The notes under the pieces were generated by a model. That model was not told the origin of the DNA and searched no databases. It was given only the letters and a program-made list of their open reading frames with translations. This document shows positions 27,339 through 36,260 of a DNA stretch of 46,325 bases, in pieces. The DNA comes from an uncultured Clostridia bacterium. GTDB taxonomy: Bacteria; Bacillota; Clostridia; TANB77; CAG-508. The stretch is from assembly GCA_944389395.1 (NCBI GenBank), contig CALXME010000007.1, positions 1-46,325 of the forward strand, read 5' to 3'. Numbering within the stretch: the stretch's first letter is position 1; the number at the start of each line of letters is the position of its first letter. The translations under genes were made by a program, and so were the position numbers.

Positions 27339-29069
27339 TTAATCATCAAGTTTAATTGCTAATCCTGTATGTTTTTTACTTAAGTTTGGGCTGAAAAATC
27401 TATCGCCTCTCCTATAATATTTTTCCCATTTTTTCTTGAATGGTTCTATTTGTTCTTTTAATTGTACTGCATCTGATAATTTATCTACACAGAAAGTAAC
27501 AATTGGATTAATGACAACTTGTTTTCCTAGTTCTTGCATTTTTAAAGAATAATCAATACTTGCAAGTTCTCCTATATATTCTGTTGCGAATCCTCCTACT
27601 TGTTCAAATAAATCTTTTTTTAGCATTGCATATTTTGTGTAAACACAAGTTAGATTATGGATAATTAGCAATCTTTGCATATAAGTTCCTGCATCTTTTG
27701 GTACTCCTCTATATAAAAAATCTCCTGCACCATTCATTCCTAAAATAATTCCACTATGTTCAATTCCATTGTTTTTATTATATAATTTTGTTCCTACTAT
27801 TCCCACTGTTTCATCTTGTGCTATTCCTAATAATTGCTCGATGAAATCTGGCTTATCTATTTTTCTTAATCGTCTATCTATAATGAAAATATATTCACCA
27901 GTTGCTTTTTGAATAGCTTGATTGAAAGCTTTAAATTTATTTTCTTTTGCGACAATAGTTTCTTTCATGACATTTTCAAAACATACTAATTCTCCTGCAT
28001 TTTTTTCGTCTTTAATGAAAATCATTTCTATGTTTTGGTATGTTATTTTTTGTAGTTCTTCTAATACATGTTCTATTTTTTCTTTATTTGCTTTTCGGGC
28101 ATCTAAAATAATACTTACTTTTGGGGTTCCGATTACTTCATATTTTAATTCATAGCTTCCAGGTGTTAGCCCATCTTCTACTATTACTTCTTTTCCTAGG
28201 CTTCTTTTTACATGGTCTTTAATAACTTTTTTTCCTATTTCAAAAGCATAAGGTTTTGAGTCTGAGTTGCTAGCTGTAGAGTTTCGATGTGCTCTCCAAT
28301 GATATAGTACTTTTGGAATATGAATAATATTTTTCGTTAATTCAGATGCTCTTGCAACAATGTCAAAGTCCTGACTTCCGTCATATTCAGAACGAAATCC
28401 ACCTAGTTTTTCCATTAATTCTTTTTTAAAAATGCTAAAATGACATATATAGTTAGCACTATTTAAAGTATAAGGTGAAAAATCTGGTTTGAAAAACACA
28501 CCATATCTTGGCTTATCTATTGCTTCTAATTTATCTTCATCAGAATACAAGAATTCTACTTCTGGATTTTCGTTAATGGCTTTTACAACTTCATATAAAG
28601 AAAAAGCTGGTAATAAATCATCATGGTCTAATAAGCCAATAAAGTCACCTGTTGCAAGTGTTAAAGCTTCATTTGTATTTCCCGAAATTCCTTTATTTTC
28701 TCCGATTACCTTATATTTAATTCTAGGATTTTTTTTAGGATATTCTTGCATATAGGTAATTGGCTCTGGGCTTCCATCTGCTAAGCAAAGTTCCCAATTT
28801 GAATAGGTTTGTTTTTCTAAACTTTGTACTAGTTCTTCAAAAAAGTTCTGTGGTGTATTATACACTGGTACCACAATACTAATTTTAGGTTTTATTTTGA
28901 AGTCTGCATTTTTTTGCTTTTCTAGTTCTATTGGGGTTGGCTCGTTTGCTTTAATCCATTTAAAATATCTTCTTTCTTCTTCTGAATATTTTGCAATATA
29001 TGTTTCATAAAATTTTTTTAAAATTGCTCTTCTTTTAGAATTTGCTGGCAATAATCTTTCAAATCTCAT
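27339..29069 (-). CDS. Tandem GT2 glycosyltransferase
   Basis: 576 aa. The first GT2 domain (about residues 60-290) is complete: ISIVVPVYNTPQNFFEELVQSLEKQTYSNWELCLADGSPEP, FIGLLDHDDLLPAFSLYEV (D-H-D-D), and GSQDFDIVARASELT with H-W-R-A-H. The second half (about 315-560) resembles GT2 again but with key motifs changed (IIDRRLRKIDKPDF in place of DXD), so it may bind rather than catalyse. The arrangement resembles rhamnan synthesis-type (RgpF/GT2) enzymes, and rml genes lie nearby. Specificity unknown. Confidence 0.87.
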   Translation of the reverse strand: MRFERLLPANSKRRAILKKFYETYIAKYSEEERRYFKWIKANEPTPIELEKQKNADFKIKPKISIVVPVYNTPQNFFEELVQSLEKQTYSNWELCLADGSPEPITYMQEYPKKNPRIKYKVIGENKGISGNTNEALTLATGDFIGLLDHDDLLPAFSLYEVVKAINENPEVEFLYSDEDKLEAIDKPRYGVFFKPDFSPYTLNSANYICHFSIFKKELMEKLGGFRSEYDGSQDFDIVARASELTKNIIHIPKVLYHWRAHRNSTASNSDSKPYAFEIGKKVIKDHVKRSLGKEVIVEDGLTPGSYELKYEVIGTPKVSIILDARKANKEKIEHVLEELQKITYQNIEMIFIKDEKNAGELVCFENVMKETIVAKENKFKAFNQAIQKATGEYIFIIDRRLRKIDKPDFIEQLLGIAQDETVGIVGTKLYNKNNGIEHSGIILGMNGAGDFLYRGVPKDAGTYMQRLLIIHNLTCVYTKYAMLKKDLFEQVGGFATEYIGELASIDYSLKMQELGKQVVINPIVTFCVDKLSDAVQLKEQIEPFKKKWEKYYRRGDRFFSPNLSKKHTGLAIKLDD

Positions 29070-29082
29070 AGTTTTCTCCTTT

Positions 29083-30828
29083 TTAAAAGAACTTTCTTTT
29101 CCCCTTTTTTTCTTGTACTTGTACTTCTAATTCTTCTATATATTTTTGCTTGTTTCGATTATTTTCTTCTAATTCTTCAATATATTTTTGTTTATTTTTG
29201 TTGTCAGTTTCTAAATCATTAATGTATTGATTTTGTTTTTTATCATTTTCTTCAAAGTCTTGAATTTGATTTAATAAGATACTTGTATAATTAATATCAT
29301 GTAATTGTGCTAAAGATTGTTTGTTTAGCTCTATCATTTTACTATCTATAATATCTTTTTGGATATATTGTTCTATCCTTTGAAATAATTCTATGTATCT
29401 AGATAATTCAAATTTTTCTAACATTTCTTGTTTTGGATATTTGTTTTCTATTTCTAAATTATAAGCATACATATTTTGAATAGCACGATATAATAAAAAT
29501 TCTATTGGGATACCATCAGCATACCATTCTTGGTCGAAAAATAAGAATTCTTCATTTTGATAAAAAGTATTTTCAAATACTAAATCTATATATCCATTTT
29601 TTAAAATGGTAAGTCCTTCTAATTCTTCTGGTGTAGCTTTAATGTTTTCATTAAGATTAGAATGTTTATTTTTTAATAATCTTTGTCTTAAATAATCATA
29701 CCATTTTTCTATCCATTTATATGCCTCTTCTATATTACCATGTAATAGTAGAGTTACAATCTTTTTATCAAAAGTATCTCCTTCTATATATTGACTGAAC
29801 ACTTCATCATTTACTATTTCATCTATCATCTGGAAGCCTAATTTTTTTAAGTTTTTTGTGTTTAATTCAATAGCTCTCATGTGTTTTTGAGCTTTTGGAC
29901 TAATCATCTGTTTTTTGATTTTATTTTCTTCTAAAATAGTAGCTAATTGATATTCTTCTTTTCTATTATTATTAAAACTAATAAAATGAATTGGATTTAT
30001 TTGTTTGTTTTCAGGCATTTTTATTTCTACTAAATAAGAATTGGCAAAAAAGTCAAATAATCCATTTTTGGTTAGTTGTTTTAAGGCTTTTAATTCATCA
30101 AAAACAACTACACTTCCTTTTTCATACATAATGTTATACATCATTTTCGTAGTATTTTCATTTGGCATATATTGTTCTGAAAAGATGACATTTGGCATTT
30201 TGTAATTTGGTAGCGGATAATAAAACTTATATTGATGTAATCCTTGCTCTTTCAATAGTTTTTCTATTTCCTTTTTTCCATATAATGGGCCTTGTTCTGC
30301 TAAAATAGTGTCATATATTTTTCCTCGGAAACTTGCTCCTGCAAAATAAGTAATTCCAAATCGGTTATTAGTTGCAAGTAAAATAGTTCCATTTGGTTTT
30401 ACTAAATTTTTAACTGTTTCTATTTTTTCTGGCTGATAGATTACAACATAATCAAATTTTTCTTCTGTTCTTTCAATATCTTCTGTTCTAATTTCTAAAT
30501 TACCCTTATTTTCATATCTTTTACGGATTGCATTTGCTTTGGAAATATTTTCTTCTATTGCAATTACTTTTTTTCCTTTTTCACATAAAAGTCCTGTTAC
30601 TTCTCCTAGATTTGCATCTATTTCTAAGATGGTAGCATTTTTAGGAATAGGATACCAACATAAAATATTTTTTCTAATCGGAGAAAGTGCTAATGCTACT
30701 TCTGTTCTGGTGTCTTTTTCTAAAATATCAGTATAATTTTCTGGTGCAACCTTCATGATATATTGTTCTATTATCTCTTTTTCTATTGGTGTTAATTCTT
30801 GTGATTGTGTTTGTTTTTCCGGTACCAA
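29083..30828 (-). CDS. SAM-dependent methyltransferase with C-terminal coiled coil
   Basis: About 581 aa. I chose TTG at 30828 (then V-P-E-K-Q-T-Q-S-Q-E-L) because AGGAGG lies 7 nt upstream. An ATG two codons earlier is only one base from the site, and the longer ATG at 30876 lies within the preceding gene. Residues about 50-190 form a class I Rossmann methyltransferase (TILEIDANLGEVTGLLCEKGKKVIAIEEN, FDYVVIYQPEK). The middle is unknown, with a kinase-like D-L-V-F-E-N and F-F-D-Q-E-W. The C-terminal about 60 residues are a coiled coil with repeats NKQKYIEELE. In glycan loci such proteins cap or modify polysaccharide chains and the coiled coil can measure chain length (WbdD analogy, inferred). 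Confidence 0.8.
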   Translation of the reverse strand: MVPEKQTQSQELTPIEKEIIEQYIMKVAPENYTDILEKDTRTEVALALSPIRKNILCWYPIPKNATILEIDANLGEVTGLLCEKGKKVIAIEENISKANAIRKRYENKGNLEIRTEDIERTEEKFDYVVIYQPEKIETVKNLVKPNGTILLATNNRFGITYFAGASFRGKIYDTILAEQGPLYGKKEIEKLLKEQGLHQYKFYYPLPNYKMPNVIFSEQYMPNENTTKMMYNIMYEKGSVVVFDELKALKQLTKNGLFDFFANSYLVEIKMPENKQINPIHFISFNNNRKEEYQLATILEENKIKKQMISPKAQKHMRAIELNTKNLKKLGFQMIDEIVNDEVFSQYIEGDTFDKKIVTLLLHGNIEEAYKWIEKWYDYLRQRLLKNKHSNLNENIKATPEELEGLTILKNGYIDLVFENTFYQNEEFLFFDQEWYADGIPIEFLLYRAIQNMYAYNLEIENKYPKQEMLEKFELSRYIELFQRIEQYIQKDIIDSKMIELNKQSLAQLHDINYTSILLNQIQDFEENDKKQNQYINDLETDNKNKQKYIEELEENNRNKQKYIEELEVQVQEKKGKRKFF

Positions 30829-30850
30829 ATTCATCCCTCCTTTTTCCTTT

Positions 30851-31763
30851 TTAGATTTGAATTGTAATATCTCCATCTTTTGCTATAATATTTTGTTCTA
30901 CATTTAATTTTTCTATCCATTCTCTTGTGGTAATTGTTTTATATGGAGCTGTATTATAGCCTTCTCCTAAATTATTATCCCATAACCAATCTGGTGTTGG
31001 CCATAAACAAACTTTAGGGTCAATTGCTTGATATACTTCTTCTGTTACTCCTGCTTGTCCATGGTGTGCCATTTGTACAATATCTGCTTTTAATTTTTCT
31101 TTTTGATTTTGTAATAATTTTTCTCCACTTTCTACTCCTGTATCTGCTAAAAATAGAATAGATTTATTATTTACTTTCATTTTGATTACCATACTAGAAT
31201 TGTTATAAGCATTTTCTGTAATTTCTGGATTTTTTACTCCTAAAATCTCACAAGATACATTATCTATTGTCATTTTTTGGTTTAATTCTACTTCTTTTAC
31301 TTTATCTTTTATTCTTTCATTTTGAATAGCTTGATAAAAATTTTCTGCTTCAAATGCTCTTGCACTGTCATTTTGTTGATACCATTCTAGTGAATTTGCT
31401 GTATAGTAAATTGTATTAATTTCAATTTCTGGATGCTCTCCGTATTACTTTATTAAATACTCCTGCATGGTCACGATGAGGATGTGTAATAAACCAAGTG
31501 TCTATTTTCCCCCCTAAATTTTGTACATGTTCTATCCAATTATCTGTATCTTCTGGAGTTCCTCCATCTATTGCAATAATTTTATTTTCTTTTGTTTTGA
31601 TAAGATATCCCATCATTTGGCTATGGCTTTGTGGAGATAATTGAGTTAATTCTATTTGATTGGTCTGTTGCAAAATGATGGTTAATAGCATAATTACTAT
31701 TATTAATGCTAAAATAACTCCTATTCTTTTTGCTAATAATATTAACTTGTCTTTTTGTTTCAT
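30851..31763 (-). CDS. ComEC-like MBL-fold hydrolase, with in-frame CGG +1 shift
   Basis: One N-terminal membrane segment, then a metallo-beta-lactamase fold. I chose ATG at 31763 (AAAAGG 9 nt upstream); an ATG at 31772 sits on that site. The first frame runs through the zinc motif THPHRDHAGVF (H-x-H-x-D-H) to N-K-V-I, then CGG at 31442-31440, and would stop six codons later. Skipping C31442 gives G-E-H-P-E-I-E-I-N-T-I-Y-Y and continues open for about 196 residues with FLADTGVESGEK and VQMAHHGQAGV, the second zinc cluster of this fold. About 303 aa in total. The two halves each hold half of one active site, so this is a single gene. Related to the ComEC hydrolase domain; substrate unknown. 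Confidence 0.85.
31439..31442 (-). other. CGGA +1 frameshift site in the MBL gene
   Basis: In-frame CGG after ATA. GGA (Gly) from 31441 restores the frame between the two zinc motifs. Confidence 0.82.
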
Positions 31764-31779
31764 TTTTTTCATCCTTTTC

Positions 31780-33144
31780 TTATTTTTTTGCTGGAATTTT
31801 TGTCACATTTACTTCTGAATTGATTTTTAGTAATCCTACCATTTCTTTTACAGATAAGACTTCTACTAATAAAGCATCATATTTTCTATCTAATACTTCT
31901 AAATCTCCTCTATTATTAAAATGGGTACAACTAAAAGATAATGTATATTTACCAGGTGCTACATTAAAAGTTTGTTTAAATTCAGTAATTGCTATATCTC
32001 CTTTTTTAAATTCTCCTGTTATGATTTTTTCAATAACAGTATTAGTTCCACAAATTTCAAGTCCTTTGAAATCTTTTAAAGTCATCGTGAAAATAGGGTC
32101 TTTGACATCTTTATGAAAAATTACTTTAGATTTTAAAATAATTGGTTTGTCATTTTCTATCATAGTCATAAAATTATCTTCTAAATCAAACATACCATAA
32201 TCTATTACTTCTGCATCTTTATTTCCATATGTAATTAAATTTGGATTTTCATTAAATCTACTTTTCCATGTATCTTTTGGATTTATTATTGTTTGCTCTG
32301 TAGTAGCAAATTGTTTTTCTTTTTGTTCATTTTCTTCTACAACAACTGTTTCTTTTGTTTCTTGAGGAGATAGTCCTACTATCATTTTTTTGTATTTTTC
32401 TACACCATCTTTAACACTTCCATCAAAGATTTTTTTACCACTATCAATGATAATTGTTCTGGTACAATTTCTTAGTACATCATTGATGCTATGTGTAACA
32501 AAAAGAATAGTTTTTCCTCTTTTTTTGAATTGTTCGAATTTCTTAAAACACTTTAGTTGAAATGCCATATCTCCTACAGATAATACTTCATCTACAATTA
32601 AGATATCTGGATCTACATTAATTGCACAGGCAAATGCTAATCTTGCAAACATACCAGAAGAATAGGTTTTTACTGGTTGATATAAATGTTCCCCAATATC
32701 TGCAAAATCAATAATATCTTGTTTTCTTTCTTCGATTTCTTCATTCGTAAGCCCCATCACTTGTCCATGTTGATAGATATTTTCAATACCTGTTAGTTCT
32801 TGGTTAAAGGCTGCTCCTAATTCTAATAAAGAACTAATTTTTCCATTTACTTTGATGGTTCCACTAGTAGGTGATACCACTCCTGTAATCATTTTTAACA
32901 AGGTGGATTTTCCTGCTCCATTTTTTCCTAGAATTCCTAATAATTCTCCTTTTTTTAAATCTAGGTTTAGGTGGTCCATGGCACGAAATACGTCATGTTT
33001 TTGGTAGGCTGGAAATATGGTTTCTAATAACCTATCTGTTTTTCGATGGAACATTTTATATTCTTTTACTAAATCTCTAATTTCTATGACATTTTCTGCA
33101 TTTTCCATTTTTTCTTCTATGTCTTTTTTGCTATTTTTACTCAT
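31780..33144 (-). CDS. Polysaccharide/teichoic acid ABC exporter ATPase (TagH/Wzt type)
   Basis: 454 aa. The ATPase domain (residues about 20-265) has Walker A GKNGAGKST, a signature YSSGMFARLAFA, Walker B ILIVDEVLSVGD and a switch His in FVTHS. The C-terminal domain (about 290-445) is a beta sandwich with N-P-N-L-I-T-Y-G-N-K-D-A-E-V-I-D-Y, like the Wzt C-terminal carbohydrate-binding domain that recognises the chain end. It pairs with the permease upstream and exports the finished glycan. A Wzt-type reader domain fits with a chain-terminating methyltransferase in the same operon. Confidence 0.92.
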   Translation of the reverse strand: MSKNSKKDIEEKMENAENVIEIRDLVKEYKMFHRKTDRLLETIFPAYQKHDVFRAMDHLNLDLKKGELLGILGKNGAGKSTLLKMITGVVSPTSGTIKVNGKISSLLELGAAFNQELTGIENIYQHGQVMGLTNEEIEERKQDIIDFADIGEHLYQPVKTYSSGMFARLAFACAINVDPDILIVDEVLSVGDMAFQLKCFKKFEQFKKRGKTILFVTHSINDVLRNCTRTIIIDSGKKIFDGSVKDGVEKYKKMIVGLSPQETKETVVVEENEQKEKQFATTEQTIINPKDTWKSRFNENPNLITYGNKDAEVIDYGMFDLEDNFMTMIENDKPIILKSKVIFHKDVKDPIFTMTLKDFKGLEICGTNTVIEKIITGEFKKGDIAITEFKQTFNVAPGKYTLSFSCTHFNNRGDLEVLDRKYDALLVEVLSVKEMVGLLKINSEVNVTKIPAKK

Positions 33145-33190
33145 CTAGCTTCCTCCTTTTTCCTTCTGCACTTTTAATTATTAATTAATC

Positions 33191-33332
33191 TTGTTATCAT
33201 TATATTATTTTGCAACGCTACGTAAGCGATCAAACGAGCTGTTAGCGAAGTGCGATTGGAGCAACTTACATATTTAATTTATTTAAGTAAGTTGCGACAC
33301 ACAAAGCGTAAAAAATAATATAATGATAACAA
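33191..33332. repeat. Long inverted-repeat element within the export operon
   Basis: The arms 33191-33211 and 33312-33332 are perfect reverse complements over 21 bp, enclosing about 100 nt. Inside, ACGCT pairs with AGCGT, and GCAACTTAC (33261-33269) pairs with GTAAGTTGC (33287-33295). The central part is more GC-rich than its surroundings. It lies between the permease and ATPase genes. It could be an inserted MITE-like element or a structured RNA that lowers expression of the downstream gene. Confidence 0.6.
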
Positions 33333-33349
33333 AACTAAATAGTAATATT

Positions 33350-34141
33350 TTATAATACATCTGCAAAATCTTTTTTGTTTTTATTAAAAATGTAATTCCC
33401 CCAACAGAAAATTCCAATGGTAATTACCCAAAATACAATGGTATAGAAGCCATATCCTTGTGTTACAATATTTCCTTCAATAAATACTTGTCTAAATCCT
33501 GTTACTAAATAAGTAAATGGCATGCATTGTAAAATACTTTGTAAAATTGGATTCTTATCTACCATGTTTAAGTTCCAAACAATCGGTGTAAACCAGAAGC
33601 ATAATTGCATGATAATTCCTAATGCTTGCTCAAAATCTGGGACTAGTGTGGTTAATGCTGCTGTAAATCTAGTAACTGCAATTATTAAGCATACTGCTGC
33701 AAATAAAATATAAAGTAGCATTAATAAATTTGGTATATAACTAAATATAAGGCAAACTATAATAGATACCAAAAATAAAAAGAAAGAGATGAAGCTGTTG
33801 GATACAATAGACATTACTGGTATGATATCTACTGGAAATACTACTTTTTTTACTAAATAACTATAATTTTTAATAGAACTGCTAGAACTTAAAATGGCAC
33901 TTTGCAAGAATAACCACATTGACATTCCTGGTAAAAACCATACTACATAAGGGTCATTTCCAGTATTTCCTGTTTTTAAAATGTATTGGAATACTATAAC
34001 ATATGTTATCATGAAAATAAATTGTGATAAAAATCCCCATAAGCTTCCTAAGCTTGTACTTGCAAATTTATTTCTGAAATCATTTTTTCCTAATTGTATA
34101 ATTAATTTTTTGTTTTTCCATATTGATTTGATAAATTCCAT
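33350..34141 (-). CDS. Polysaccharide/teichoic acid ABC exporter permease (TagG type)
   Basis: 263 aa, six membrane segments of the ABC-2 type. NDFRNKFASTSLGSLWGFLSQFIFMITYVIVFQYIL and PYVVWFLPGMSMWLFLQSAI are typical of TagG/RfbA permeases. First gene of the glycan operon, from a strong promoter; the ATPase follows after a 205-nt gap occupied by an inverted-repeat element. The pair exports lipid-linked polymer. Confidence 0.9.
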   Translation of the reverse strand: MEFIKSIWKNKKLIIQLGKNDFRNKFASTSLGSLWGFLSQFIFMITYVIVFQYILKTGNTGNDPYVVWFLPGMSMWLFLQSAILSSSSSIKNYSYLVKKVVFPVDIIPVMSIVSNSFISFFLFLVSIIVCLIFSYIPNLLMLLYILFAAVCLIIAVTRFTAALTTLVPDFEQALGIIMQLCFWFTPIVWNLNMVDKNPILQSILQCMPFTYLVTGFRQVFIEGNIVTQGYGFYTIVFWVITIGIFCWGNYIFNKNKKDFADVL

Positions 34142-34185
34142 TTTTCTTGTTTCACTCCTATTTTTTGCATTTTTATCCTTTGTAT

Positions 34186-34214
34186 ATTCTATCTTTAAAA
34201 TACTGATTTGTCAA
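34186..34214 (-). promoter_or_regulatory. Promoter of the glycan export operon
   Basis: On the minus strand a consensus TTGACA (34214-34209) is 17 nt from TAGAAT (34191-34186). The permease start lies 45 nt downstream of the -10. Confidence 0.75.
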
Positions 34215-34233
34215 TTCTAATAGTATAAAAAGA

Positions 34234-34281
34234 TAGCATAAAATATTAAACTTGCTTTTTTTATGCTACTTGTGTTATACT
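34234..34281 (+). promoter_or_regulatory. Promoter of the HD-domain gene, with overlapping inverted repeat
   Basis: TTGCTT (34252-34257) and TATACT (34276-34281) with an 18-nt spacer. TAGCATAAAA (34234-34243) and TTTTATGCTA (34259-34268) form an inverted repeat over the -35 box, a possible operator. Confidence 0.55.
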
Positions 34282-34318
34282 TAATTTGTAATACATAAAT
34301 TACAAAGAGGATAAAAGT

Positions 34319-34855
34319 ATGAAAAAAATAATAGAAGAAGCTATTTCTCAAGAAACTGAATTCTTAGAAATAATAGAAGAATTAATTACAAATGAAACGG
34401 TTCAACAAATGAAAAATTTTAGACAACATTATCAAACAAGTTGTTATGACCATTGTTACTTAGCAGCTTATTATTGTTATATTATTTGTAAAAAATATAA
34501 TTTAGACTATCATTCTGCCACAAGAGCAGCTATGCTTCATGACTTATTTTTGTACGATTGGAGAGAAAGACAGCCTACTCGAAAAGGTTTACATGCATTT
34601 ACACATGGTAAAACTGCTATGGATAATGCTTGTCAACTATTTGATTTAAATGAAAAAGAAAAAGATATAATTTTAAAGCACATGTGGCCAGTTACAATCG
34701 CTTTTCCTAATTCAATTGAAGGTTTTATTTTAACTTTTGTCGATAAATATTGTGCTATGTCTGAAACTTTTGAAGAAATTAGAACTCGTTTATTAGATAA
34801 TAAATCATTTCGTTATTTATATACTTTCTTAAGTTTGATACATATTCATTTTTAA
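34319..34855 (+). CDS. HD-domain protein
   Basis: 178 aa. The HD phosphohydrolase pattern is visible: YDHCYLAAYYCYIICKKYNLD (first His), ATRAAMLHDLFLYDWRER (the His-Asp pair), HAFTHGKTAMDNA, and ILKHMWPVT and DKYCAMSETFEE (later His and Asp). Such proteins hydrolyse phosphate from nucleotides or other substrates with metal; the substrate is unknown. ATG at 34319 with AGAGG 8 nt upstream. It is monocistronic, divergent from the glycan locus, with a terminator shared with rplS. Confidence 0.85.
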   Translation: MKKIIEEAISQETEFLEIIEELITNETVQQMKNFRQHYQTSCYDHCYLAAYYCYIICKKYNLDYHSATRAAMLHDLFLYDWRERQPTRKGLHAFTHGKTAMDNACQLFDLNEKEKDIILKHMWPVTIAFPNSIEGFILTFVDKYCAMSETFEEIRTRLLDNKSFRYLYTFLSLIHIHF

Positions 34856-34875
34856 AATTTGCTTATTACTATACA

Positions 34876-34937
34876 AAAAATTGGCATTGATTTTAGATTT
34901 GCATAAAAGCAATTTTCAATCAATGCCATATTTTTTA
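34876..34937. terminator. Bidirectional terminator between HD gene and rplS
   Basis: TGGCATTGATT and AATCAATGCCA pair around an inner small hairpin (ATTTGC/GCAAAT-like), with A and T runs on either side. Confidence 0.75.
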
Positions 34938-35492
34938 AGCTTTTTTATCTTCTTCTTTTACTTCTTCAACAACTTCTTCTTTTACAGTATCTACAACTTC
35001 TTGTACTTCTACATTTTCAGTTTCAACAGCTGGATTTTCTTCTGGTGCTACTTCTGCTGGTGCTTCTTGTGTTGCTACTTCTTCGTCTGCTACTACTGGT
35101 TCTTCTACTAAATCTTCTTTTAATGTAATTTCTCTATTTTCTATTCTTGCTCCTATTTGTTCTTTTGTCTTAGCAGCTTTACCAACTCTATCTCTTAAGT
35201 AGTATAATTTAGCACGTCTTGCCTTTCCAACTCTTACTAATTCTACTTTTTCTACTAATGGTGAATGTACTAAGAATGTCTTTTCTACTCCTACTCCATA
35301 AGAAATTTTTCTAACTGTAAATGTTTGGTTTAATCCTCCACCTTGAACTTTAATAATAATTCCTTCAAATACTTGGATTCTTTCTTTATTTCCTTCTTTA
35401 ATTCTTACGTGTACTTTTACTGTATTACCAACTTTTAATTCTGGTATTTTATTTTTTAGTTGTTCGTGTTCAATAGATTTTATAATATCCAT
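34935..35492 (-). CDS. rplS: Ribosomal protein L19 with acidic C-terminal extension
   Basis: 185 aa against about 115 for normal L19. Residues 1-118 are standard: [79 protein letters not shown]. About 65 further residues are highly acidic and low in complexity (many Glu, Val, Ala, Pro), with a short K-K-A end. The tail cannot be part of the ribosomal fold and likely extends from the subunit surface. It is the last gene of the ylxM-ffh operon; the terminator overlaps its 3' end. Confidence 0.93.
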   Translation of the reverse strand: MDIIKSIEHEQLKNKIPELKVGNTVKVHVRIKEGNKERIQVFEGIIIKVQGGGLNQTFTVRKISYGVGVEKTFLVHSPLVEKVELVRVGKARRAKLYYLRDRVGKAAKTKEQIGARIENREITLKEDLVEEPVVADEEVATQEAPAEVAPEENPAVETENVEVQEVVDTVKEEVVEEVKEEDKKA

Positions 35493-35560
35493 TTTAGAAT
35501 TTCCTCCTTCTTCTTTTTAAGCAGGGAAAATTTTTCTTCCTCTGCCTTTACGAGCGGTGC
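35493..35560 (-). promoter_or_regulatory. Probable L19 leader (structured RNA)
   Basis: On the minus strand, between the trmD stop and rplS, GGTGCAAATCTAGATGCACC-like pairing and a second hairpin GCAG-A-GGAA...TTTCC-CTGC precede the AAGGAGG site. Position and shape fit an autoregulatory L19 leader as in other Bacillota. A covariance model search is needed. Confidence 0.45.
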
Positions 35561-35562
35561 AT

Positions 35563-36252
35563 CTAGATTTGCACTTCGTTATTGCCTTTTTGTTTTAAAA
35601 GGTCTGGTCTTTTTTGTTTTGTTATTTTAATAGCTTGTTCTTGTCTCCATTTTTCTATGTTTCTATGGTGTCCTGTTAATAATATTTCTGGAACTTTTTC
35701 TCCTTGAAATATTTCTGGTCTTGTGTATTGTGGATATTCTAGTAATCCATTTGAAAAACTTTCTTCTTTTACAGAATCTTGTTTTAAAACACCTTCTATA
35801 TATCTACTTACACTATCCATTAACACCATCGCAGGAATTTCTCCTCCTGTTAAGACATAATCTCCAATGGAAATTTCTTCATCTACAATTTTGTCTAACA
35901 CTCTTTGGTCAATTCCTTCATAATGTCCACATAAAATAATTAAATGTTTTTGTTTTGCTAGTTCTTCTACTTTTTTTTGATTTAATGGTTTTCCTTGTGG
36001 TGACATATAAATAACTTTGGCATCTTTACTTGCAACAGATTGATAAGCATCATATACTACATCTGGCATCATTACCATACCTGCACCACCACCATATGGG
36101 GTGTCATCTACTTTTTTGTGTTTATTTTTTGAGAAATCTCTGATATTAACGGTTTGTAATGTTATTATCCCTTTTTCTATAGCTTTTCCAAAAATACTTT
36201 GTTTCATTATTTCAAACATTTCTGGAAATAGTGTTAATACATCAAATTTCAT
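35563..36252 (-). CDS. trmD: tRNA (guanine-N1)-methyltransferase TrmD
   Basis: Methylates G37 of tRNAs reading C-starting... and G-containing anticodons, which prevents +1 frameshifting. 229 aa, complete. Motifs: MKFDVLTLFPEMF, KKVDDTPYGGGAGMVMMPD, YMSPQGKPLN, ILCGHYEGIDQRVLDKIVDEEISIGDYVLTGGE and LLTGHHRNIEKWR: the SPOUT knot is intact. Of interest because loss of m1G37 promotes +1 shifts, while this genome seems to use +1 shifts at CGG. Confidence 0.96.
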   Translation of the reverse strand: MKFDVLTLFPEMFEIMKQSIFGKAIEKGIITLQTVNIRDFSKNKHKKVDDTPYGGGAGMVMMPDVVYDAYQSVASKDAKVIYMSPQGKPLNQKKVEELAKQKHLIILCGHYEGIDQRVLDKIVDEEISIGDYVLTGGEIPAMVLMDSVSRYIEGVLKQDSVKEESFSNGLLEYPQYTRPEIFQGEKVPEILLTGHHRNIEKWRQEQAIKITKQKRPDLLKQKGNNEVQI

Positions 36253-36260
36253 ATTTCCCC

